A DNA stretch of 64,000 bases from Paenibacillus peoriae KCTC 3763 (GTDB lineage: Bacteria; Bacillota; Bacilli; Paenibacillales; Paenibacillaceae). Both the position numbers and the translations under genes were made by a program. Positions within the stretch are counted from its first letter, which is position 1; every line of letters begins with the position of its first letter. The notes under the pieces were generated by a model. That model searched no databases and had not been told where the DNA came from. It worked only from the letters and a program-made list of their open reading frames with translations. The stretch spans positions 558,001 through 622,000 of the forward strand of contig NZ_AGFX01000011.1 in assembly GCF_000236805.1 (NCBI RefSeq). Reading direction: 5' to 3'. Positions 1-8,393 of this stretch are shown here, one piece after another.

Positions 1-1077
1 AAAGGCAATGTCGTAGACCCGGTAACGTTGATTGACCGTTATGGTCTGGATCAGCTTCGCTACTACCTGCTGCGCGAGGTGCCTTTCGGGGCGGATGGAA
101 CCTTCACACCAGAAAGTTTTGTGGATCGGGTGAATTCGGATCTGGCCAATGATTTGGGCAATTTGTTGAACCGTACTGTAGCGATGGTAGACAAATATTT
201 AGAAGGCAAGGTTCCAGCTTATGAAGCGAATGTAACAGCATTCGACGGAGCTTTGGTAGAGATGGCAACATCGACTTACAGTAAAGTAGAAGAAGCGATG
301 GAAAACATGGAGTTTTCCGTGGCTTTGACAGCGATTAGCCAGTTTATTAGCCGCAGCAACAAGTATATTGACGAGACGCAACCATGGAATTTGGCTAAGG
401 ATGAGAACCAACGCCGTGAATTGGCATCCGTCATGGTGCATTTGGTAGAAAGCTTGCGTATCGCTTCCATCCTGCTGCAACCGTTCTTAACGCGTGCTCC
501 TCATAAAATTTGGGAACAACTCGGCATCAGCCAAGGTGAGCTAACTACATGGGATAGCGGCAAGCAGTTTGGACGAATTCCAGAAGGAACGCAGCTGGTC
601 AAAGGCAATCCGATTTTTCCGCGTCTGGACTCGGAGCAGGAGGTTGCTTTCATTGTGGAAGCAATGACGGGAGGCAAGAAGCCGGAGGAAGCTGTGGCTC
701 AGGTTCAGCCACAAAATGCGGCTGAGGCAGGTCAGGAGGCGCCAGAGGCGAAGGAAGAGATTGGCATTGAGGATTTTGCCAAGGTAGAACTGCGCGTCGC
801 TCAGGTTATTGCCTGTGAGCCTGTGAAGAAGGCTGACAAACTGTTGAAGCTTCAACTTGATCTCGGTTATGAGCAGCGCCAGGTTGTATCGGGAATTGCC
901 AAGTTTTACACGCCAGAGGATATCGTTGGACGTAAGGTGATTTGTGTGACCAACCTCAAGCCTGTGAAGCTCCGGGGAGAGCTGTCACAAGGTATGATTT
1001 TGGCAGCATCGCATGGAGATCAGCTTACGCTGGCCACCGTACCGGAAGGTATGCCAAATGGTGCGATTGTGAAGTAG
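1..1077 (+). CDS. metG: Methionyl-tRNA synthetase, C-terminal part (partial)
   Basis: The frame is open from base 1. The first residues (KGNVVDPVTLIDRYG) are the stretch that directly follows the KMSKS loop in MetRS, so the catalytic domain lies mostly outside the window. About 358 residues remain: the anticodon-binding helical domain (up to about residue 215), an acidic Ala/Glu/Gln-rich linker, and a C-terminal tRNA-binding OB-fold (about 250-358, with EEIGIEDFAKVELRVAQV and LSQGMILAA). That OB-fold is typical of the long bacterial MetRS that dimerises through it. The enzyme charges tRNA-Met in the cytoplasm. The call is secure; only the 5' end is missing. Confidence 0.97.
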   Translation, partial: KGNVVDPVTLIDRYGLDQLRYYLLREVPFGADGTFTPESFVDRVNSDLANDLGNLLNRTVAMVDKYLEGKVPAYEANVTAFDGALVEMATSTYSKVEEAMENMEFSVALTAISQFISRSNKYIDETQPWNLAKDENQRRELASVMVHLVESLRIASILLQPFLTRAPHKIWEQLGISQGELTTWDSGKQFGRIPEGTQLVKGNPIFPRLDSEQEVAFIVEAMTGGKKPEEAVAQVQPQNAAEAGQEAPEAKEEIGIEDFAKVELRVAQVIACEPVKKADKLLKLQLDLGYEQRQVVSGIAKFYTPEDIVGRKVICVTNLKPVKLRGELSQGMILAASHGDQLTLATVPEGMPNGAIVK

Positions 1078-1097
1078 AATAAATAGAAAAGATGTAT

Positions 1098-1142
1098 CAG
1101 CGTATGTCCGGGCAGCTTCATGTCCGGGCCTGCGCTTTTTGG
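1098..1142 (+). terminator. Possible metG terminator
   Basis: After the metG stop, two copies of ATGTCCGGGC can fold on each other through the self-complementary CCGG core with G-U flanks. AGCG and CGCT close the stem and a TTTTT run follows. The stem is imperfect, so confidence is modest. Confidence 0.4.
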
Positions 1143-1234
1143 CTTGTATCATATTTTGCTCCCGCCTCACGTATGTTGTAGTAAGTAGGGCTTGTTTGCC
1201 CGTGTTTACTTAAGACAGGTAGGAGGACATGAAA

Positions 1235-1951
1235 ATGACGGATGTTAACGCCGGGTTGGCGATCATAGCCGGACTGGTTTCTTTTTTTTCACCGTGCTGT
1301 TTGCCACTGTATCCCTCTTATTTATCGTATATGACGGGGATGTCGGCCCGTGAACTTGCTGAAGGACGGCATAAAGCAGAGGTGCGTTACCGTACGATGG
1401 GGCACACGCTTGCTTTTGTACTGGGTTTTTCGGTCGTGTTCTATTCACTTGGTGCAAGCGTCGGGCTGCTCGGAGAATGGTTTGGTAATTATGGGGATAC
1501 GCTGAGAGTGTTGGCTGGGTTGCTGATTCTGATTATGGGTTTGGTATCTCTTGGTGTGGTACGTCCTTTGATTTTAATGAGGGAGCATAAGCTTCGTTGG
1601 ACATGGAAGCCTGCCGGTTATGCCGGCTCCTTTGTGATCGGAATTGGGTTTGCGGCAGGCTGGTCCCCCTGTATCGGTCCCATGCTGACAGCTATTATCG
1701 CTTTGGCGGCAGTTGAGCATCACACCTGGTTCAAGCTGATTACAGGCTACGCGCTTGGCTTTGCGATTCCATTTTTTGCATTGGCTTTGCTGGCAGGCTC
1801 TTTTCGGCTATCCTCTCGTTATACCTCAATCATCATCAAAACAGGCGGCATACTGCTTGTTATCACTGGTATTTTGCTGGTGACCGATCATATGACAGAT
1901 CTAACCTTGTTTTTACAACGGATTACCCCGGACTGGATGCTGATTATGTGA
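1235..1951 (+). CDS. ccdA: CcdA-type thiol-disulfide transporter (cytochrome c biogenesis)
   Basis: This 238-residue polytopic membrane protein has about six hydrophobic segments. It carries the two cysteine motifs of the DsbD/CcdA core, SPCCLPLYPSY near residue 20 and GWSPCIGP near residue 145; the first has an extra adjacent Cys. The family moves reducing equivalents across the membrane to thioredoxin-like proteins used in cytochrome c maturation and, in spore formers, spore cortex synthesis. AGGAGG at 1220-1226 sits too close to the ATG at 1229, so the in-frame ATG at 1235 is the better start. It lies between metG and mntR as a single gene. Confidence 0.92.
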   Translation: MTDVNAGLAIIAGLVSFFSPCCLPLYPSYLSYMTGMSARELAEGRHKAEVRYRTMGHTLAFVLGFSVVFYSLGASVGLLGEWFGNYGDTLRVLAGLLILIMGLVSLGVVRPLILMREHKLRWTWKPAGYAGSFVIGIGFAAGWSPCIGPMLTAIIALAAVEHHTWFKLITGYALGFAIPFFALALLAGSFRLSSRYTSIIIKTGGILLVITGILLVTDHMTDLTLFLQRITPDWMLIM

Positions 1952-2013
1952 AATACTCTTAAGATTGAACAAATCATGGCAATAGCTGTGAGCAACGGTG
2001 GGAGACTTGCCAA

Positions 2014-2042
2014 TTGACAATGATAACATGTATCATTACATA
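2014..2042 (+). promoter_or_regulatory. mntR promoter with overlapping palindrome
   Basis: TTGACA at 2014-2019 is followed 17 bp later by TACATA at 2037-2042. The spacer is filled by an inverted repeat (AATGATA, 5-bp gap, TATCATT; 2019-2037). A metalloregulator binding here would cover both promoter elements. This suggests autoregulation by MntR or control by a Fur-family protein; which one is not shown by the sequence. Confidence 0.55.
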
Positions 2043-2106
2043 TGTAGGTTTAACGCAGGAAATGAAGGCGGTAGCGCCCGTTCAATTACAGAAAAGAGGG
2101 AAATAA

Positions 2107-2532
2107 GTGCCAACGCCAAGCATGGAAGATTATTTGGAGCGCATTTACCAGCTGATTGATGAGAAAGGCTACGCTCGTGTCTCGGATATCGCAGAGGGTC
2201 TGGAGGTTCATCCTTCGTCCGTTACCAAGATGATTCAGAAGCTGGATAAGGACGATTATCTTGTATATGAGAAATATCGAGGACTGATTTTGACGCCCAA
2301 AGGGAAAAAGGTTGGAAAACGGTTAGTTGATCGTCACCAGCTACTGGAGCAATTTCTGGATATGATTGGGGTTGACAAGGACCTGATTTATAAAGACGTG
2401 GAAGGTATTGAGCACCATTTGAGCTGGGATTCTATCACCCGCATTGAAACATTGGTCGAATATTTCCGACGGGATGAAGATCGCTTGCGCCAGCTTCATG
2501 ATATACACAAGGAATTGAGTGGGGATTCCTAA
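2107..2532 (+). CDS. mntR: Manganese-responsive DtxR-family regulator MntR
   Basis: The 141-residue protein has the compact DtxR-family layout without an SH3 domain, as in Bacillus MntR. An N-terminal winged helix (residues 1-70, [22 protein letters not shown]) precedes a dimerisation and metal domain containing [13 protein letters not shown] and [10 protein letters not shown], whose His/Glu/Asp residues match the Mn ligands. It represses manganese uptake genes when Mn(II) is ample. The start is GTG at 2107 ([10 protein letters not shown]), after the purine-rich GAAAAGAGGG. A palindromic promoter lies upstream and a strong terminator follows. Confidence 0.93.
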   Translation: MPTPSMEDYLERIYQLIDEKGYARVSDIAEGLEVHPSSVTKMIQKLDKDDYLVYEKYRGLILTPKGKKVGKRLVDRHQLLEQFLDMIGVDKDLIYKDVEGIEHHLSWDSITRIETLVEYFRRDEDRLRQLHDIHKELSGDS

Positions 2533-2566
2533 AAAGCATTGTCCGTAAGGACAGATGCTTTTTTTA
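2531..2566 (+). terminator. mntR terminator
   Basis: The stem AAAGCAT.GTCC / GGAC.ATGCTTT has a GTAA tetraloop and is followed by seven T residues. Confidence 0.85.
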
Positions 2567-2669
2567 TTGGTTCCAACCGCAACAAACATCCAGCTGTTAG
2601 CGTCTATCCATTATATAGCAGGACAAGATAGGGGTTAAAATTAACTGGGTAGCGGAGGACTGTAACAAA

Positions 2670-4397
2670 ATGAATTGGAAGAGAATAGGGGCATCGGCTG
2701 TGGGCTTACTCTTGGCAGTGCAGACGGCCATTATGCCTGGAGCTCAAGCAGCTCCAAACGGAGATATTGAGATTATATTGGACGGAAAGCCCCTGCAAAG
2801 TGATGCGTCACCGTATATTGTACAGGGAGCCAATGTAACGATGGTTCCATTACGGGTGATCAGTGAGGGATTGGGCGCTCAGGTGAATTGGTCGGAAGCA
2901 TCCGGTACGGTAACGATTACAGCGCAGAACAAAAATATATCGATGGAGAACGGCGGACAAAGCGCAACCGTGAATGGCAAATCTGTTCGATTGGACGCAT
3001 CTGCCCGCATGACAAGCGGGAGGGTCATGGTGCCGCTGCGTTTTGTCGGAGAAGAGTTGGGTTTAAAAGTAGACTGGCAGGCAACACAGCGGGTCATTAC
3101 GTTAAGCAGTGGTAAAGAAGGGGCATCTACAGGTGCAAGCACCTCTGCGGGGAATAGCACTATTCCAGATACGTCTGCATCTGTCAATCAGGAAAGCCAA
3201 GGTGCCAGCGATGATGGGCAGGCGATGGGTACTTTGCCGTCCACATCTACGAGCGAGAACAGTTCAAATTCTGCAAACGGAAATGTCGTTCAAGTGAAAG
3301 CTTCGACTTCCATGCGCGGAGCCTGGATTTCTACGATTAATGGAGATTGGCCTTCTTCGGCGGCCCGAAGTAGTGCCGATAAGCAAAAGCAGGAGTTTAC
3401 TAAAATGCTCGATGATTTGCAGGGCATGGGCATTAATGCGGTGTTCGTCCAGGTTCGTGCCAGTGGGGATGCGCTTTATCCGTCCAGTCTCGTGCCTTGG
3501 AGCAAGTATTTGACGAACACCCAAGGTAAAAACCCAGGCTACGATCCTTTAAAATTTATGATCAGTGAAGCGCATAAGCGAGGAATGGAATTTCATGCCT
3601 GGTTTAACCCGTTCCGTGCTAATTCAACAGGAACCACCAACGGATTAGCTGCAAATCATGTAGCTAAACAGCATCCAGACTGGATTGTTAAAAATGGCAG
3701 CCAGTTGTACATCAATCCGGGAATTCCAGCCGCACGTCAGCATGTTATTACGGCGATTATGGAAGTGGTGAACGGCTACGATATTGACGGCGTTCATTTG
3801 GATGATTATTTCTATCCTTACAGCGGAACTTTTGATGATGATGCGACCTTCAAAGCATATAATACCAACAATATCTCGAACAAGGGCGACTGGCGGAGAG
3901 ATAATGTAAACAGTTTTGTTCGAGATTTGAGCAAAACCATTCATGCAAGCAAGTCCAAGGTTCAATTCGGGATTAGTCCTTTTGGGGTGTGGCGCAACAA
4001 GTCTCAGGACTTAACCGGATCAGACACGAAGGCAGGCGTTACGGCGTATGATACGACGTTTGCAGATGTACGGACCTGGATCAACAAGGGCTGGATTGAT
4101 TATGTAGCTCCACAAATTTACTGGAGTATCGGTTTCCCGGCAGCCGGTTATGACAAGCTTGTCGCATGGTGGTCCAATGAGGTCAAAAATTCAGATGTTA
4201 AGCTGTATATCGGTCATTCTCCGTATAAAATCGGCACCCCAGAAAAGGGCTGGCAAACGGCTCAAGAGCTCATTAAGCAGCTTGAACTGAACGAAAATTA
4301 TAAGCAGGTCAAAGGGGATATTTACTTTAGTGCACAGCATTTGCGCAAAAATCCTTACGGACTCATTCAACTTCTTCAAAATTATTATCAAATGTGA
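2670..4397 (+). CDS. Secreted GHL10-type glycoside hydrolase with copper-amine-oxidase-like N-domain
   Basis: The protein has 575 residues. A signal peptide (about 1-27, cut after AQAA) is followed by a copper-amine-oxidase-N-type repeat (about 30-150, with MVPLRVISEGLGAQVNW and MVPLRFVGEELGLKVDW). This domain is common in cell-surface proteins of Paenibacillus. A Ser/Thr-rich linker (about 150-215) leads into a DUF187/GHL10 TIM-barrel (about 215-575) with MRGAWIST at its first strand, FHAWFNPFR, and the acidic DIDGVHLDDYFYP motif. Related proteins (YngK type) are believed to act on cell-surface glycans; the substrate here is unknown. It is monocistronic, closed by the hairpin at 4429-4487. 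Confidence 0.85.
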   Translation: MNWKRIGASAVGLLLAVQTAIMPGAQAAPNGDIEIILDGKPLQSDASPYIVQGANVTMVPLRVISEGLGAQVNWSEASGTVTITAQNKNISMENGGQSATVNGKSVRLDASARMTSGRVMVPLRFVGEELGLKVDWQATQRVITLSSGKEGASTGASTSAGNSTIPDTSASVNQESQGASDDGQAMGTLPSTSTSENSSNSANGNVVQVKASTSMRGAWISTINGDWPSSAARSSADKQKQEFTKMLDDLQGMGINAVFVQVRASGDALYPSSLVPWSKYLTNTQGKNPGYDPLKFMISEAHKRGMEFHAWFNPFRANSTGTTNGLAANHVAKQHPDWIVKNGSQLYINPGIPAARQHVITAIMEVVNGYDIDGVHLDDYFYPYSGTFDDDATFKAYNTNNISNKGDWRRDNVNSFVRDLSKTIHASKSKVQFGISPFGVWRNKSQDLTGSDTKAGVTAYDTTFADVRTWINKGWIDYVAPQIYWSIGFPAAGYDKLVAWWSNEVKNSDVKLYIGHSPYKIGTPEKGWQTAQELIKQLELNENYKQVKGDIYFSAQHLRKNPYGLIQLLQNYYQM

Positions 4398-4428
4398 TAA
4401 AATTTGGATCAAATAGGTTCTATTTAGG

Positions 4429-4487
4429 CCTCCGTTCTCATACATAAGCAGTAGAACTGCTTACTCCCAAGAGAACGGAGGTTTTTT
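4429..4487 (+). terminator. Terminator whose distal arm holds the next gene's ribosome binding site
   Basis: The arms CCTCCGTTCTC (4429-4439) and GAGAACGGAGG (4471-4481) pair perfectly and are followed by TTTTTT. The loop carries its own small hairpin, AAGCAGT / ACTGCTT. The GGAGG in the distal arm is also the only Shine-Dalgarno candidate for the gene starting at 4493. Confidence 0.85.
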
Positions 4488-4492
4488 GATCT

Positions 4493-5482
4493 ATGCTGAT
4501 CAATGCTGTGTTCCAGGGTGGAGGGGTTAAGGGTATATCGCTGGCGGGTGCAGTTAAGGCTGCGGAGGAGCATGGAACTGTATTCAATCGTGTAGCCGGT
4601 ACATCATCGGGAGCTATTGTCGCTGCTTTATTGGCTGCGGGATACTCGGCAGATGAAATGAAAGCCGTGATTGAGAAAACCCCCTTGGTCAAGTTGTTGC
4701 GGCGTTCTCCGGTGTTTAACATCAAGTGGATTGGACCGGCTGCTCGTATCTTCCTGAAAAAAGGACTCTATTCAGGGGAAGCACTAGAGCACTGGGTACG
4801 TGAGCTGTTGCGAGCCAAGGGAGTCCGTACGTTCGCGGATTTACCCCCTGGCAAGCTGCGCATTATCGCATCAGACATCACGAATGGCCGCATTTTGGTA
4901 CTGCCTGAAGATATTAAACGTTTTGGTATCAACCCTTCTTCGCTGGAGGTCGCCAAGGCCATTCGAATGAGCACAAGTATCCCTTATTTTTTTGATCCGG
5001 TGATGTTAAGACTTGATTCTGCACTTGCCAAAGGGAAAACTTTTTCCCAACAATTTGTTTTTGTTGTTGATGGAGCTTTGCTAAGCAATCTGCCTTTGTG
5101 GCTATTTGATGAGCCTGTGAACGAACGTGAAGCCAAAACGATTCCAACGGTAGGATTTCAGATGGTGGGCAGAACGGGGACGGAAACCAAGGTTTCTTAT
5201 ATCCGGGGGCCATTGACGATGCTGCAGGCTATTTTTGATACGATGCTATCGGCGCACGATGAACGATATATCGAGCAGGAGAACCGATACCGGACTATTA
5301 AAATCCCAACATTGGGTATCCGCACCGCGCAATTCAACATTTCTCCAGAGCAGAGTGATTTGTTGTATGCTTCCGGTGTGCAGGCAGGGGAAGCCTTTTT
5401 CCACAAATGGAGCATTACATCCTATCAACAGCAGTACAGCAAGTATCAATTGATGAAAAATACAATGTACGCCATGAAGTAA
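4493..5482 (+). CDS. Patatin-like phospholipase
   Basis: The 329-residue protein has the patatin fold hallmarks: an oxyanion loop GGGVKG (about residues 9-14), the nucleophile elbow GTSSG (about 36-40), and the catalytic Asp in the DGALLSNLP motif (about 199). The Ser-Asp dyad hydrolyses acyl esters of membrane lipids. It resembles YqhO-type proteins found next to the yqhP/yqhQ cluster in spore formers. There is no signal peptide, so it is probably cytoplasmic or peripheral. The start ATG at 4493 lies 11 nt after the GGAGG inside the preceding terminator stem. A bidirectional terminator follows. Confidence 0.88.
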   Translation: MLINAVFQGGGVKGISLAGAVKAAEEHGTVFNRVAGTSSGAIVAALLAAGYSADEMKAVIEKTPLVKLLRRSPVFNIKWIGPAARIFLKKGLYSGEALEHWVRELLRAKGVRTFADLPPGKLRIIASDITNGRILVLPEDIKRFGINPSSLEVAKAIRMSTSIPYFFDPVMLRLDSALAKGKTFSQQFVFVVDGALLSNLPLWLFDEPVNEREAKTIPTVGFQMVGRTGTETKVSYIRGPLTMLQAIFDTMLSAHDERYIEQENRYRTIKIPTLGIRTAQFNISPEQSDLLYASGVQAGEAFFHKWSITSYQQQYSKYQLMKNTMYAMK

Positions 5483-5518
5483 TCACTACCAACAGCTAAA
5501 TTAGATTAGAAGGGTAAA

Positions 5519-5568
5519 AAAGGAGCCGCTCCCCGGACATATTTCATTACACGGGGATGGCTCCTTTT
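5519..5568. terminator. Bidirectional terminator between convergent genes
   Basis: AAAGGAGCC..TCCCCG pairs with CGGGGA..GGCTCCTTTT. A-rich and T-rich flanks on the two sides let it serve both the plus-strand lipase gene and the minus-strand yqhP-like gene. Confidence 0.8.
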
Positions 5569-5595
5569 ACTGCATCAAACGTGGTCATTGCCTGA

Positions 5596-5919
5596 CTAAT
5601 GATACTTAGGCTGCTCTTCTTCATTTTTACCCTTAGAACCTTCAATGACATGAAAAGGATACGCCTTGCGCTTGCTTGAAGTCTGCTGCTTGCGTAAGTT
5701 GGCTGTTTTGGCCATCGTACGCGCAGAGGGCTTGATTTTGGGAGAACGGCTTCGTCGTCCCGGCAAGTATTTGTATAGCAGAAAAATAACTGTAAAAACA
5801 AGGACAGGAATCAGTAAACTCACGAGAAAGCCCAAGCTACCTTTCCATACCATATCCACAATCCCATATGCACCCAAAGCAAGGGTAAGCCAGAAAATAA
5901 CCGCATGTCTGTTCATCAT
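5596..5919 (-). CDS. Small membrane protein (YqhP-like)
   Basis: The 107-residue protein has two hydrophobic segments (about residues 7-25 and 30-50) and then a very basic cytoplasmic tail rich in Arg, Lys and Ser. It lies 4 bp downstream of yqhQ on the minus strand, so the two are almost certainly cotranscribed. The Bacillus cluster has a small membrane gene, yqhP, at the same place; function is unknown. The assignment rests on position and topology, not on a recognised motif. Confidence 0.7.
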   Translation of the reverse strand: MMNRHAVIFWLTLALGAYGIVDMVWKGSLGFLVSLLIPVLVFTVIFLLYKYLPGRRSRSPKIKPSARTMAKTANLRKQQTSSKRKAYPFHVIEGSKGKNEEEQPKYH

Positions 5920-5923
5920 CTAC

Positions 5924-6925
5924 TCATCCTTTCACAGGATCAAGAACCGGGTTGTTGAAGGTTTCCTTTGCAGGTGCATTTTCCAACTCAGCGTCCAATT
6001 CAAGCATACGCTTAAAAGAAGCAATGGATACCTCTACTTGATCATCGGTCGGTTCTTTGGTGGTCAGCAGTTGCAGCCACAGGCCGGGGTAGCCCAAATA
6101 ACGAAGTACCGGGATCTCCCGCAGGGCATTGGTTAGTTTGAGAAATTCAAAAGACAGGCCCAACACAATCGGAAGCAGTAAAAGCCGTTGTCCCATACGT
6201 TCCCACAGACTATCATACGTAAACAGGGAATAGACGAGTACGCCGATAATCACAGTGAGCATAATAAAGCTGCTGCCACAGCGGTAATGCAGTCGGCTAT
6301 ATTTTTGCACGTTGGCTGGCGTTAATTCTTCTCCTGCTTCAAATGCAGTAATTACTTTATGCTCCGCACCATGGTATTGAAACAGTCGTTTAATTAGCGG
6401 AGTTTGGGAAATTCCCCATAAATAAGCCAGCAACAGAATCAGCTTGATTGCTCCTTCGGCGAGGTTATGCAAAATCTGATTGTGAAATAGATTGCCAAAC
6501 AGAAAGCTTTCTACGACAACCGGAACGAGGGTTAATACAATTTTGCCGAACAAAAAGGAGATAATCCCGACCGCCGCCACGCCGATGATCATACTCAGGC
6601 TCCAGCGGGATTCTTCTTTTTTCTTTTGCTCCGCACGTTCTTCTGGGTCGAGCTCATCATCTGCATAGGCATCAGCTGAATAATTCAAATGCTTGGTACC
6701 CTTGGCGCTGGAATCAATGATACTTACAATCCCCCGCAGCACCGGTATTTTACGAAATTTGGATGCCCAGGATTGCTCCTTGCGCGGTACTTCCAAATAT
6801 GTGATTTCGCCGGTTTTGCGGCGAACTGCCGTGACATTGACACGCTTGCCGCCGAACATGACACCTTCAATGACTGCCTGACCACCGTAACTTACAGGCT
6901 TCGATGCTTGTGACAACCGACTCAC
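5924..6925 (-). CDS. yqhQ: DUF1385 membrane protein YqhQ
   Basis: The 333-residue protein carries the DUF1385 signature near its N-terminus (YGGQAVIEGVMFGGKR) and several membrane segments. It also has conserved motifs FQYHGAEHKVITAFE and LHYRCGSSF, whose His/Cys residues suggest metal binding. The family is conserved across Firmicutes but its activity is unknown. It is the first gene of a two-gene minus-strand operon, divergent from yqhR. GAGAGGTGAGT precedes the ATG at 6925. Confidence 0.9.
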   Translation of the reverse strand: MSRLSQASKPVSYGGQAVIEGVMFGGKRVNVTAVRRKTGEITYLEVPRKEQSWASKFRKIPVLRGIVSIIDSSAKGTKHLNYSADAYADDELDPEERAEQKKKEESRWSLSMIIGVAAVGIISFLFGKIVLTLVPVVVESFLFGNLFHNQILHNLAEGAIKLILLLAYLWGISQTPLIKRLFQYHGAEHKVITAFEAGEELTPANVQKYSRLHYRCGSSFIMLTVIIGVLVYSLFTYDSLWERMGQRLLLLPIVLGLSFEFLKLTNALREIPVLRYLGYPGLWLQLLTTKEPTDDQVEVSIASFKRMLELDAELENAPAKETFNNPVLDPVKG

Positions 6926-7727
6926 CTCTCTTTATACGTGATACATGCTTTTTGTATATTGTATCGAATTTGGGAGGGAATATCTAGTTGGGGCAAATTT
7001 GAGAAGCAGCATTTAGACCGCTCCAAGCTCGGATCATCCTTCCGATCGCTGTTATTCCCGTATTTTTTTGGATTGAATAATAGATGTAGAGGTTAAAATC
7101 CGTGAATAAAGGCGAACGCTAACGCTTCTTCAGGACGATTCCGAGCTTTCCGCTACTACCCGCCTCTCAATTTGTTTGGGGTGGAGGAGTAAAATCGTGT
7201 TTTAAACCTCTATTTAGGAGTATGTTGCGGGGCTATAGCCCCATTTTAGCTTTTTCCGAATTTAAAGCATTTCGGTTGTGGAATATTTACGAAGCGGTGT
7301 CCCTGTATTAAATTTCTTTATCGGATTTGTGAAAAAGCCTGATATTACTAACTTTAAGCGCAAGTATGTATAAAAAACTAATTTTAGACTCTGAGCTTTT
7401 GAATGTTGAATAATGGACGTAAATACGTTTATTTACTAAGTCCGTCAATGAAAAAGTTGGCACAACCACATAAAGCAGCGGAGAGAACGGAATCGTTCTG
7501 AAGAAGCGACAGCGTTCGCCTTTGCCTCCGGATTTCTACCCTTGAGGGTATAAATCAGAAATCTGGAGGCAACAGCGATCGGAAGAATGATCCGTTCGCG
7601 TAGCGGTCACATAAGCATGCAACTCACTAACGTCAGTGTTAAACTCACCCCTTCGGAGCATACTACCTAGCAAAATAGATATACAAACGCATCACAACGT
7701 GCAGCATCATGAAAGGGGAGCAACGAC
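6926..7727. repeat. 800-bp spacer with a nested inverted repeat
   Basis: No convincing gene is present. Two pairs of arms nest inside one another: an outer pair at 7016-7053 and 7571-7608 (sharing CTTCCGATCGCTGTT against its complement) and an inner pair at 7108-7142 and 7489-7523 (AAAGGCGAACGCT against AGCGTTCGCCTTT, imperfect over 35 bp). A third hairpin at 7525-7569 (CCTCCGGATTTCT / AGAAATCTGGAGG) lies between the right-hand arms. The layout suggests a dispersed, non-coding repeat element or a pair of inverted copies of one. Confidence 0.75.
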
Positions 7728-8312
7728 ATGAGTGAAACCTATTCCGTACCGAAGGGGAGACGTAATCAGGAGCGGTCCCGTGAATCTCAGGAACAACGCA
7801 GCCATAACCATAATAGCAGTAGGGGCAGACAGCAGTCAGGCAAAATACATACGCCGCTTATTCCCTTTGCGCTGGAGCTTGGTTTTTTTGCAGGTTTGTT
7901 CTGGGGATTGCTGCGTTGGCTATTTTTTACGCTGCACTTTACGATAGTAGCACCCGGCTTTCTGGCAGAGCCATTTTTCAAGCATTCGTTCATGAAAACA
8001 ACGGCAGGGCATCTGGTAGGCTTGCTGTTTTTTATCGCACTATCCGTTATAGCTTCATTGGTGTACACATTGATGCTCCGCCGATTTAAAGGACCTATGC
8101 CCGGCATCGTTTACGGTCTGGTCTGGTGGGTTATTTTATTTGTATTAACCGGTCCCAAGCTCGGGATGATGAATCCGCCTCATCAGTTAACATGGAATTC
8201 CATATATACGGAAATTTGCTTGTTTTTATTGTGGGGCTTGTTTATTGGCTACACGATTGCTGTGGAGTATACGGATGAAAGAAAGCGCGAGCCTGAGGAA
8301 GCTGGGGATTGA
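7728..8312 (+). CDS. yqhR: YqhR-like membrane protein
   Basis: The 194-residue protein has a hydrophilic, Arg/Ser/Gln-rich N-terminal tail of about 45 residues followed by four hydrophobic segments. These include LELGFFAGLFWGLLRWLFF, and the protein ends in a charged tail. Position between yqhQ and the Xaa-Pro peptidase gene matches Bacillus yqhR. Its function is not known. AAAGGGGAGCAACGAC precedes the ATG. Confidence 0.8.
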   Translation: MSETYSVPKGRRNQERSRESQEQRSHNHNSSRGRQQSGKIHTPLIPFALELGFFAGLFWGLLRWLFFTLHFTIVAPGFLAEPFFKHSFMKTTAGHLVGLLFFIALSVIASLVYTLMLRRFKGPMPGIVYGLVWWVILFVLTGPKLGMMNPPHQLTWNSIYTEICLFLLWGLFIGYTIAVEYTDERKREPEEAGD

Positions 8313-8393
8313 ACGTAACAAAAACTTCTCAAGCGCCTATCCCCTGTGTTAAAATAGCATTTGGTTATTTGACAGAGGGGAGCGGAATGAAAG

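Noticed and set aside
6689-6913. Plus-strand frames within yqhQ
   Set aside because: They are antisense shadows of a well-supported gene, without ribosome sites.
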